Below, piece by piece: positions 7,909 through 14,370 of a stretch of 64,000 bases of DNA. The stretch comes from Rhizobium sp. NLR16a (GTDB lineage: Bacteria; Pseudomonadota; Alphaproteobacteria; Rhizobiales; Rhizobiaceae): NCBI RefSeq assembly GCF_017948245.1, contig NZ_CP072865.1, positions 186,001 through 250,000 on the forward strand, written 5' to 3'. The notes beneath the pieces are model-generated. The model was not told the DNA's origin, did not search any database, and saw nothing but the letters and a program-made list of their open reading frames with translations. The number at the start of each line of letters is the position of its first letter. The first letter of the stretch is position 1. The position numbers and the translations under genes were made by a program.

Positions 7909-8952
7909 TCAGAACGCGCGCTGCAGGCGGAAGTAACCCGAGGTTACGTCGTCGGCATTGTCCGGATCGAGGTACTGAACCGAGACCTTTGCGGAGAAGT
8001 TGTCGACGATCTGATAGTCGATCGTTACGCCAGCCTTCCAGGCGCTGACGTCGTCGTTGAACTCGCCGGCAGTGATGCCGTAGTTGTCGTAGTACTGAAC
8101 GGCCGGAGTGATCTTCAGCTTGTCAGTCGCCTTGATGGCGTATTCGGCAGCGATCGCCCATTCAGCCTTGTTGTAGTAGGCGTTCGGGTTGGATGCGTAG
8201 ACGACTGCGAGGCCTAGCGTGCCGGGCCCGACGGCAACCGTACCCATGGCGCGGACGGCGCCTTCTTCGTTGTCAGTGTCGTAACCCGCAGTGATCTGGT
8301 AGCTGAAGATACCGGCCTTGCCGCCGAGACCGACGGCAACGCCGACGTTGTTGGCGGTTTCGCCGTTGTAGAACGGGCTGTCTTCCAGCTCGTCGACGCT
8401 GATGCCAGCATAGAAGGCGTCGGTTTCGTATTGATAACGCAGCGAGTTATGCAGCGTTACCGGAGAACCGATATCGTCGGTTTCGCCGGAGAGGCCGTCG
8501 TCCCACCAGGAGTAGAACAGACCAGCACGGAAGCCTGCGATGTCGATGTAAGCGGAGTCGAGCTGGGCCTTCTGGGCCGAAGCATTGTCAGCATTGAACT
8601 GCATGACGATAACACCGGTCAGCGGACCATATTCGGTGTCGCTCTTGGCGGTGAACTGAACCTGGCCGCGGGTGCGGGCGTCCCAGTCCGAGTCGTTGGC
8701 GACGGAACCGCCGCCGCCGGCGCCGATCGAGCTGGCGTTCGGAGCAACGTCAACCTGGAAACGGACGTAGCCGTTGATCTTCAGGCAGGTCTCGGTGCCG
8801 GGGATGTAGAAGTAGCCGGTGCCGTAAGCGTCGCAGACGCGAACATAGTCAACCGGTTCCGGTTCGGCGGCGACGATAGCGTCAGCGGCCTGAGCACCGG
8901 ATACTGCTGCGAGAGCAGCAGCGGAGCCGAGAAGAAGGCTCTTGATGTTCAT
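7909..8952 (-). CDS. ropA: Outer-membrane porin, RopA / Omp25-type (porin_2 family)
   Basis: Major general-diffusion porin of the Rhizobiales outer membrane, a 16-stranded trimeric barrel in the family. It has 347 residues. The N-terminal signal peptide MNIKSLLLGSAAALAAVSGAQA is followed by ADAIVAAEPEPVDYVRVCDAYG, whose paired cysteines (VCDAYG and ETCLKING) are characteristic of this family. The chain ends in Phe (LQRAF), the outer-membrane assembly signal. GGAGG lies 7 bases upstream of the ATG. A ~500-base non-coding region lies upstream with PHO-box-like repeats at 9160-9188. The symbol follows R. leguminosarum usage; rhizobia carry several paralogs, so which one this is cannot be settled here. 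Confidence 0.92.
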   Translation of the reverse strand: MNIKSLLLGSAAALAAVSGAQAADAIVAAEPEPVDYVRVCDAYGTGYFYIPGTETCLKINGYVRFQVDVAPNASSIGAGGGGSVANDSDWDARTRGQVQFTAKSDTEYGPLTGVIVMQFNADNASAQKAQLDSAYIDIAGFRAGLFYSWWDDGLSGETDDIGSPVTLHNSLRYQYETDAFYAGISVDELEDSPFYNGETANNVGVAVGLGGKAGIFSYQITAGYDTDNEEGAVRAMGTVAVGPGTLGLAVVYASNPNAYYNKAEWAIAAEYAIKATDKLKITPAVQYYDNYGITAGEFNDDVSAWKAGVTIDYQIVDNFSAKVSVQYLDPDNADDVTSGYFRLQRAF

Positions 8953-9159
8953 GGAATAACCTCCAGTTCAGATGCGAGAGGATGAAGACCGTTGCCATCG
9001 GCAGTCCCTACGTGTCTTCACCCCGTGTGATCGAAGCGGCACCTTTTTAGCTCGGTGTCTGCCTCGCCGCGGAAGTTACATAAGGGATGTTGGACCGCAA
9101 CGTCGTTGTCGATCATGACAGCAGGCTACACCGGCTATGTTGCTGAAATAACACGCATT

Positions 9160-9188
9160 TTGTCACAAGCTTGTCATCTGCTTGTCAC
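9160..9188 (+). promoter_or_regulatory. Three TTGTCA direct repeats with 11-bp period (PHO-box-like)
   Basis: TTGTCAC (9160), TTGTCAT (9171) and TTGTCAC (9182), each separated by 4 bases, giving an exact 11-bp period. The rhizobial PHO box is two CTGTCAT units with a 4-base spacer; each unit here differs from it by one or two bases. The array lies about 210 bases upstream of the porin start, and reading rightward it faces a region with no ORF. OmpR-family regulators other than PhoB also use such spacing. Confidence 0.5.
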
Positions 9189-9417
9189 AAAAATCATACT
9201 TCTGAATTCCGAGCAACGAGGGGCTGAGCACTCAGCAATGGTATGCAATTGACGCTCGAATGAGCGCCTCCTCATATGAGGGCGGCCATAACTGCAATCT
9301 ACGCGAGTCGGCGCAAGGCCAGGCGACCGGATTGCCTGGACACCGATCAATCGGAGCAAGGGACGGATCTCAATGACTGCGACATCCTCAAGCGGAGACA
9401 GAAATCGCCTCGCTCGC

Positions 9418-9459
9418 TAAAGCACATCGCATGAACCAGCTTTGATGCGACGTGCTTTA
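9418..9459. repeat. Rhizobial intergenic palindrome
   Basis: A 15-bp inverted repeat with one mismatch: TAAAGCACATCGCAT (9418-9432) and ATGCGACGTGCTTTA (9445-9459), loop 12 bases. The sequence type (AAAGCRCGTCGCAT ... ATGCGACGYGCTTT) resembles short palindromes that I recall as dispersed between genes in Rhizobium genomes. The right arm includes the stop codon of the small membrane protein gene, so it may also act as its terminator. Confidence 0.6.
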
Positions 9460-9651
9460 AGGACTTTTGAAGTCGTCCCAGAGGATCGCTACCCCAGCCG
9501 CGAATATCGTGATCGGAATCAGCCAAAACTTGATGCTGATCGGTTCAACGACATGAAACTGCATGTAACCGAAACCGAAGAGGCCAACACCAGCCAGGGC
9601 GAGGCCCAGAATTATGGATATCGCTTTACGTGTCCGCGTCCTTTGCGTCAT
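9457..9651 (-). CDS. Small two-helix membrane protein
   Basis: From ATG at 9651 this encodes 64 residues: a basic start (MTQRTRTRK), a first membrane helix (AISIILGLALAGVGLFGFGYM), a short loop and a second helix (FWLIPITIFAAGVAILW) ending DDFKSP. AGGGGG stands 4 bases upstream of this ATG, which is why I prefer it to the longer reading from 9729. Positive-inside charges fit both termini in the cytoplasm. No family recognised. It lies between the palindrome at 9418 and the tRNA-Val gene. Confidence 0.55.
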   Translation of the reverse strand: MTQRTRTRKAISIILGLALAGVGLFGFGYMQFHVVEPISIKFWLIPITIFAAGVAILWDDFKSP

Positions 9652-9748
9652 ACGCCCCCTGCGCCAGAGGTCGGATTCGGGCGTACGCCGGTCTTGATAA
9701 ATAAAATCCCCGAGTCGGAGATCTGTCAATGATGTCAGGGAGATCGGA

Positions 9749-9823
<75 letters not shown>

Positions 9824-9907
9824 ATCCGATGGCGGCGCATAGATCACAAAACCTTCGGAGCCGTCAATAGGCTTTTTTCAGTTTTGTGACGCGCCGCCCG
9901 ACAAGCC

Positions 9908-10270
9908 TTACGCGGCAAGCATTTTATTGACCTCGTCGACGAGGTCGCGCAGGTGGAAAGGCTTGGAAAGGACCTTGGCATCCTTCGGCGCCTTCGAATC
10001 GGGGTTCAGCGCCACGGCGGCAAAACCGGTGATGAACATCACCTTCAGATCCGGATCGAGTTCGGTGGCCCGGCGCGCCAGCTCGATGCCATCCATTTCG
10101 GGCATGACGATATCAGTCAGCAGCAGGGAAAATGGCTCCTCGCGCAGCCGGTCATAGGCGCTGGCGCCATTGTCGTAAGAAAGGACCTTGTAGCCGGCCT
10201 TTTCGAGCGCTTTCACCAGGAAACGGCGCATGTCGTTGTCGTCTTCGGCGAGAAGTATCTTCTGAGTCAT
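9908..10270 (-). CDS. cpdR: Single-domain response regulator CpdR
   Basis: Receiver-only regulator that, unphosphorylated, delivers ClpXP to substrates and so governs cell-cycle proteolysis in alphaproteobacteria; it is dephosphorylated through the CckA-ChpT pathway. 120 residues from ATG at 10270. The acidic pocket E9-D10-D11, the phosphoacceptor D53 in LLTDIVMPEMDG, the Thr of MFITGF and the Lys of VLSKPF are all present. The protein ends soon after the receiver (VNKMLAA), with no output domain, and matches the CpdR type. TTG at 10273 directly precedes the ATG and is not needed. It is monocistronic, with the tRNA-Val gene downstream. Confidence 0.9.
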   Translation of the reverse strand: MTQKILLAEDDNDMRRFLVKALEKAGYKVLSYDNGASAYDRLREEPFSLLLTDIVMPEMDGIELARRATELDPDLKVMFITGFAAVALNPDSKAPKDAKVLSKPFHLRDLVDEVNKMLAA

Positions 10271-10458
10271 CAATCCAGACCGCTAATCAATAGGTTTTGG
10301 GTGGGCTGCCAGCCGTCTACACTAGTCTTTGCCCGGTAAACAACCGGTGAATTGCCTGTGCGTGATGGTCATCCCTTCTACATAGTATGGACTTGAGGGC
10401 GGGCAACTGGCAACATGAACAAAGCAGTCAGTTCATGACATGGTAAAGAGGGCCGAAA

Positions 10459-11340
10459 GTGCCGGAAATCCGCGAATACGAGCTTTTTGAGGTCCATGAG
10501 CCCGTGTCGCAGACCATTCCCTTCGTCTACAACTCCCCCCATAGCGGCCGAATTTATCCACCGGAATTCATCGCCCAATCGAGGCTGGAAGGCATAGCGA
10601 TCCGCCGTTCGGAGGACCACTATGTCGACGAGCTGTTCGGCTCGGCCGTCGAACTGGGCGCGCCACTGCTCGCCGCCAATTTTCCGCGGGCCTATCTCGA
10701 CGTCAATCGTGAGCCCTACGAGCTCGATCCCAGGATGTTCGACGGGCTGCTGCCGCCCTATGCCAACATCAATTCCCTGAGGGTTGCCGGCGGACTCGGG
10801 ACCATTCCGCGCATCGTTGCCGAGAACATGGAGATCTACGCACGGCGGCTGCCGGTGCAGGAGGGGCTCGATCGGGTCGAGGCAGTCTACAAACCCTACC
10901 ACGCGGCGCTGCGCCGGCTGATCGCCCGCACCCATGTGCAGTTCGGCTTCGGCGTTCTGATCGACTGCCACTCGATGCCCGGCAATGTGCGGGTCGCGGG
11001 CTGCACCACGCGGCCCGATTTCATCGTCGGCGACCGGTACGGCACCAGCGCTTCGGCCGAACTTTCACGCGCCGCCATCGCCATCCTCGAGGAAATGGGG
11101 TTCGCGGCGATCCGTAACAAGCCTTATGCCGGCGGCTTCATCACCGAGCATTACGGCCGCCCCTCGCGCGGTCTGCACGCGCTGCAGATCGAAGTGAACC
11201 GGGCGATCTATGTCGACGAGGTGACGCTGGAGAAGCGCGAGGATTTCGCCGCGGTGGCCGACGCCGTCGCGGCCTTCATGCGGCAGATGGCGGATTATGT
11301 CGAAAAATTCGCCGGCGATCGAGCGCTGGCCGCCGAGTAA
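10459..11340 (+). CDS. N-formylglutamate amidohydrolase family protein (copy 1)
   Basis: Predicted zinc-dependent hydrolase of the FGase family (PF05013), which releases formate from N-formyl-L-glutamate in one branch of histidine degradation. 293 residues from GTG at 10459, with AAAGAGGG about 7 bases upstream. Family motifs visible: VYNSPHSGRIYPPEF near residues 23-38, RSEDHYVDELF near residues 52-62, FGVLIDCHSMPG near residues 163-174 and NKPYAGGFITEHYGRP near residues 218-233. No other hut genes are near, so the true substrate may differ. A second family member is at 47578. The mmgR-type sRNA lies convergent to it just downstream. Confidence 0.88.
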   Translation: MPEIREYELFEVHEPVSQTIPFVYNSPHSGRIYPPEFIAQSRLEGIAIRRSEDHYVDELFGSAVELGAPLLAANFPRAYLDVNREPYELDPRMFDGLLPPYANINSLRVAGGLGTIPRIVAENMEIYARRLPVQEGLDRVEAVYKPYHAALRRLIARTHVQFGFGVLIDCHSMPGNVRVAGCTTRPDFIVGDRYGTSASAELSRAAIAILEEMGFAAIRNKPYAGGFITEHYGRPSRGLHALQIEVNRAIYVDEVTLEKREDFAAVADAVAAFMRQMADYVEKFAGDRALAAE

Positions 11341-11376
11341 ACTGCTTTCCTGATTCTCGACCTGCCTCCCCAGGTC

Positions 11377-11456
11377 AAAAAAAACCGCGCTTGTCAGCGC
11401 GGCTAAGTCTAGGGAGGAAACACCCAAGGAGGGTATTTACAGTCAGAAGACTGTAA
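11377..11456 (-). ncRNA. mmgR: mmgR / alpha-r8 (Rfam suhB-type) small RNA
   Basis: About 80 nt on the minus strand. 5' hairpin TTACAGTC (11449-11456) / GACTGTAA (11437-11444) with loop TTCT; a central single-stranded stretch containing TTTCCTCCCT (11411-11420 on the opposite strand), the conserved mmgR core; then terminator stem CCGCGC / GCGCGG (11385-11390 / 11397-11402) followed by eight Ts (11377-11384). A CTTGACG -35 element lies at 11485-11491. The gene sits beside the inositol-monophosphatase/histidinol-phosphatase gene, which is why this family was named suhB. In Sinorhizobium meliloti MmgR (~77 nt) limits polyhydroxybutyrate accumulation and responds to nitrogen. Structure, core motif, size and neighbour all agree. 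The exact 5' end is inferred. Confidence 0.85.
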
Positions 11457-11461
11457 CGACG

Positions 11462-11491
11462 ACGCTACTATTGCATTGCACAAACGTCAAG
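11462..11491 (-). promoter_or_regulatory. Promoter of the mmgR-type sRNA
   Basis: Minus-strand CTTGACG (11485-11491) matches the rhizobial -35 consensus CTTGAC. The -10 is less clear: TAGCGT at 11462-11467 has 17-base spacing, TAGTAG at 11465-11470 has 14. A start near 11456 would place the first hairpin at the 5' end. Confidence 0.6.
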
Positions 11492-11605
11492 CAATATATT
11501 GCGCTGCGATATCTTTGGGCAATTCGCCTCACGTTGCCCGCTTCGTTTGCATTCCCGCTCGTTTTCGCTATGAAAGCGCATTCCCGCCAGCCAAACGGTG
11601 TCACA

Positions 11606-12379
11606 ATGCTTCCTGACCGTTCATTCTTCAATCGTCTGGCGGAGGTCGCCCGCGCCGAGACGCTGCCGCGCTTCCGCTCCGGCCTTGATGTCACGAATAA
11701 ACTTTCTTCCGGCTTCGATCCGGTGACGGAAGGCGATCGGGCGGCCGAGTTCGCCATCCGGGCGCTGATCGAGGAGAATTTCCCCGACCACGGCATTCTC
11801 GGCGAGGAGCACGGCGATGTCGGGCTCGACCGGGACTATGTCTGGGTGATCGATCCGATCGACGGCACGCGCGCCTTCATATCGGGCGTGCCGGTCTGGG
11901 GAACGCTGATCGGCCTGCAGAAGGAAGGCCGGGCCATCATGGGCATGATAGAGCAGCCCTTTACCGGAGAACGTTATTTCGCCGACGAGAACGGCTCGAT
12001 CTATACCGGGCCGGAGGGTGAGCGGCGGCTGGTGACCCGCCAGTGCGAGGCGCTTTCGAGCGCCATTCTGTTCACGACCTCGCCACATCTCTTCGCCGGC
12101 GGGGAGATTGAGAAGTATCGGGAGATCGAGGGGCAGGTGCGGCTCTTCCGCTATGGATGCGACTGTTATGCCTATGCGCTGCTTGCCGCCGGCCATATCG
12201 ATCTCGTCATCGAAAACGGGCTGAAGCCCTATGACGTCGGCGGCATCATTCCCGTCATCGAGGGGGCGGGCGGCATCATCACCACCTGGGACGGCGAACG
12301 GCCGGAAAACGGCGGCTCGATCATCGCCGCCGGCAGCCGCGCGGTCTACGAGCAGGCAATCGCCATCCTGCAGCGCTGA
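11606..12379 (+). CDS. hisN: Histidinol-phosphatase, inositol-monophosphatase type (HisN)
   Basis: Mg-dependent phosphatase of the IMPase fold; orthologs in rhizobia and actinobacteria hydrolyse L-histidinol phosphate, the penultimate step of histidine synthesis. 257 residues from ATG at 11606 (MLPDRSFFNRL). Metal-binding motif A VIDPIDGTRAFISG lies near residues 82-95, preceded by GEEHGD, and motif B YDVGGIIPVIEGAGG is near residues 209-223. ATG at 11570 would add 12 unconserved-looking residues. Because the IMPase family also includes inositol and CysQ-type phosphatases, the substrate is inferred from the DGTRAF variant. It is divergent from the mmgR-type sRNA, whose promoter lies about 115 bases upstream of the start. 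Confidence 0.83.
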   Translation: MLPDRSFFNRLAEVARAETLPRFRSGLDVTNKLSSGFDPVTEGDRAAEFAIRALIEENFPDHGILGEEHGDVGLDRDYVWVIDPIDGTRAFISGVPVWGTLIGLQKEGRAIMGMIEQPFTGERYFADENGSIYTGPEGERRLVTRQCEALSSAILFTTSPHLFAGGEIEKYREIEGQVRLFRYGCDCYAYALLAAGHIDLVIENGLKPYDVGGIIPVIEGAGGIITTWDGERPENGGSIIAAGSRAVYEQAIAILQR

Positions 12380-12449
12380 ACCCGGGCTCGGCAAAGCCGA
12401 TGCCCCAGGCCGGCAAGGCCGATTCCACTGGCGGCTCGGTTGATCCGGC

Positions 12450-13424
12450 TCACGTGCCGAGGGCGGCGACATCATGATTTTCCTCGGCATCGCTGCCGGG
12501 GATGAAGGCGTGGAAGGCCGCCAGCGCCGCGGCGCGATAAATATCCCGTTCCTGGAAGATCTCATGGCGGGCGCCGTTGATCGGCACCAGCTGGCCGGCG
12601 CGGAAATAACGCGAGAGCCGCTCCTGTGCCGTGTAGGGCACGACGCCATCACGTGTCGGGGCGATGACGATGGTCGGGATGGTAATCGAGAAGAGATGGT
12701 TGGGCGAGGTGACCCGGTCCATGGTCCGGAAGGCTTCGGTCAGCCAGCGGGCCGTCGGCGGCCCGAGCGTCAGTTCCGGATGGGCCTTCATCATCGCAAT
12801 ATTGCGCTCGAAGCGGGTTTCGTCTGAGGTCAACGGATTGTCGCGGAATTCCGACTCCTTCAGCTTCGAGGTCAGCGGCATGAAGCCGAGGCCGGCGGCC
12901 GTCAGCGCGCCGGCGAGGGTGCGGATGACGCGGGGCGAGGCCGACTGGCCGGTCAGGCCGATGAAGGGAGCCGATAGCACCATGCGGTCGATGCGGGTGG
13001 TGAGATAGGGGGCGGCCGACAGCGCGATCAGTCCGCCGGTGGAATGGCCGAGCAGGTAGAACGGCAGGCGGGTATCCGGCAGCACTATCTTTTCGAGGAA
13101 GGTGTCGAGATCGCGCTCGTAATCGGAAAAGCGGCGGATATGGCCGTGATTGCGGCGCTTCAGGAGCCGCGACGAACCGCCCTGGCCACGTAGGTCGAAG
13201 GTCGCGACCCAGAGGCCTTTGCCTGTCAGGTCGCGGATCGTCTCGAAATATTTTTCGATATATTCGTTGCGGCCATGGATGATGACGACCGTGCCCTTGG
13301 CGACCTGGGCGCCAGAACGGAAAACGGCGTAACGCAGCCGGTGACCGTCATGGGTTTCGAAGAACCCTTCGGTGCGGTTTTCCGGGGCAGGATTGTCGGG
13401 CGTCGAATAGAGAACCTGATCCAT
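12450..13424 (-). CDS. Alpha/beta hydrolase, lysophospholipase (PldB-like)
   Basis: Predicted serine hydrolase of the monoacylglycerol lipase / lysophospholipase family, 324 residues from ATG at 13424 (AGGTAAG 6 bases upstream; a GTG directly precedes it). The oxyanion-hole motif VVIIHGRNEY, the strand/loop TFDLRGQGGS, the nucleophile elbow LLGHSTGG (Ser), the acid in IAPTRDGVVP and the catalytic His in INGARHEIFQE are all in the right order. No signal peptide, so it should act in the cytoplasm or on the inner membrane face. It converges with hisN and has no operon partner. Confidence 0.85.
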   Translation of the reverse strand: MDQVLYSTPDNPAPENRTEGFFETHDGHRLRYAVFRSGAQVAKGTVVIIHGRNEYIEKYFETIRDLTGKGLWVATFDLRGQGGSSRLLKRRNHGHIRRFSDYERDLDTFLEKIVLPDTRLPFYLLGHSTGGLIALSAAPYLTTRIDRMVLSAPFIGLTGQSASPRVIRTLAGALTAAGLGFMPLTSKLKESEFRDNPLTSDETRFERNIAMMKAHPELTLGPPTARWLTEAFRTMDRVTSPNHLFSITIPTIVIAPTRDGVVPYTAQERLSRYFRAGQLVPINGARHEIFQERDIYRAAALAAFHAFIPGSDAEENHDVAALGT

Positions 13425-13494
13425 CACTTACCTATGCGCCGCTGCTGAATGCTTCCCTATCAGGGATAGCGCATGGCGCCCAGCTTGGAAAGCG

Positions 13495-13585
13495 GGGGAA
13501 AAAGGGCCGGCGGGAGCGTGAGGGCGCTCGCGGCCGGCCCAAGTTTAGACTGAAGAAGAAGGGACGATGCACTTCAGTCATCGGG
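13495..13585 (-). ncRNA. Candidate small RNA with leftward terminator
   Basis: No gene reads left here, yet the minus strand carries a complete sRNA-like layout. First hairpin: GACTGAAG (13572-13579) / CTTCAGTC (13548-13555), perfect 8-bp arms with a 16-base loop. An AT-rich linker follows (TAAACTT). Then a long hairpin with arms GGGCCGGC (13533-13540) / GCCGGCCC (13504-13511) and an inner GAGCG/CGCTC stem, followed by five Ts (13499-13503 on the opposite strand). I found no convincing promoter, so the 5' end near 13585 is a guess. It matches no family I know. It could instead be the end of a longer transcript antisense to the hsp20 leader. Confidence 0.45.
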
Positions 13586-13691
13586 GCCAGTGTCACCCGA
13601 CATCGTCATTTCTAGGCAGGCATGTCTGAACGCCTTCCGAACCGGCCGTTCACGCGCGGTTCACGGCCGGCCGAGGGGGCCTCGAAAAGGT

Positions 13692-13720
13692 CTTGAACTC
13701 CTCGAATCGCGTCACCATCT
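13692..13720 (+). promoter_or_regulatory. Candidate RpoH-type promoter for hsp20
   Basis: CTTGAA (13692-13697) and CCATCT (13715-13720) with 17 bases between them. It resembles alphaproteobacterial heat-shock promoters in its -35, less well in the -10. A start near 13728 would give a leader of about 96 nt, the usual ROSE length. Confidence 0.35.
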
Positions 13721-13727
13721 CCATCCT

Positions 13728-13826
13728 GCGGGTGCCAAAGGGGCCCGCGCAACCGTCCCGAGACCGCCAAGATGGGGTTTCAGGGCACCTTATCGCAACA
13801 CGTCGCTTCCCTAGGAGGACATCATG
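13728..13826 (+). promoter_or_regulatory. ROSE-type RNA thermometer
   Basis: Leader of the Hsp20 gene. The last hairpin would pair TCGCTTCC (13803-13810) with the ribosome-binding site AGGAGGA (13813-13819). TCGCT fits the UYGCU motif conserved opposite the Shine-Dalgarno in rhizobial ROSE elements, whose non-canonical pairs melt at heat-shock temperature. An upstream hairpin GCGGGTGCC/GGGCCCGC also fits the multi-hairpin ROSE layout. The upstream limit depends on the transcription start and is approximate. Confidence 0.65.
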
Positions 13827-14294
13827 CGTCACGTAGACTTCTCTCCCCTCTATCGTTCGACGGTCGGTTTCGACCGCCTCTTCACCATGCTCGACAGCCT
13901 TGCTCAGCCGGAGCAGGCGCAGACCTATCCGCCCTATAATATCGAGCGCACCGGTGAAAACACCTATCGCATCACCATGGCGGTCGCCGGCTTCGACGAG
14001 ACCGAGCTTTCGATCGAAGCTCATGCCCATGTGCTGTCCGTGAAGGGTGAAAAGAACGAGGAAACCGCTGAAGGCGGCGAATTCCTCTATCGCGGCATTG
14101 CCAAGCGCGCCTTCGAGCGCCGCTTCCAGCTTGCCGATCACGTCGAGGTGTCAGCCGCTTCGCTGAAGAATGGCCTGCTTCACATCGATCTTCTGCGCAA
14201 CATTCCCGAGGCCATGAAGCCCCGCAAGATCACGATTGCCGCCGAGCCGGTCGAGGCTCCGAAGGCGATCGAGGCGCAGGTCGTCAACGGTTAA
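13824..14294 (+). CDS. Small heat-shock protein, Hsp20 / alpha-crystallin family
   Basis: ATP-independent cytoplasmic chaperone that holds unfolding proteins. 156 residues; the alpha-crystallin domain spans about residues 33-130, with the start PPYNIERTGENTYRITMAVAGF and the signature ASLKNGLLHIDL (A-x3-NG-L type) near its end. The short C-terminal extension lacks a classic I-x-I motif (PRKITIAAEP holds ITI). It belongs to rhizobial sHSP class A, resembling IbpA. The ROSE-like leader implies translational control by temperature. A strong terminator follows, so the gene is monocistronic. Confidence 0.93.
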   Translation: MRHVDFSPLYRSTVGFDRLFTMLDSLAQPEQAQTYPPYNIERTGENTYRITMAVAGFDETELSIEAHAHVLSVKGEKNEETAEGGEFLYRGIAKRAFERRFQLADHVEVSAASLKNGLLHIDLLRNIPEAMKPRKITIAAEPVEAPKAIEAQVVNG

Positions 14295-14317
14295 CAGCTG
14301 TCCTTCAGGGACAATGG

Positions 14318-14348
14318 ACGGCGCTCCGATCGGGGCGCCGTTTTTTTA
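14318..14348 (+). terminator. Intrinsic terminator of hsp20
   Basis: Stem ACGGCGCTCC (14318-14327) / GGGGCGCCGT (14332-14341), one wobble pair, followed by TTTTTTTA. Confidence 0.9.
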
Positions 14349-14370
14349 TTGCCGAACATCTTATTGGCGT

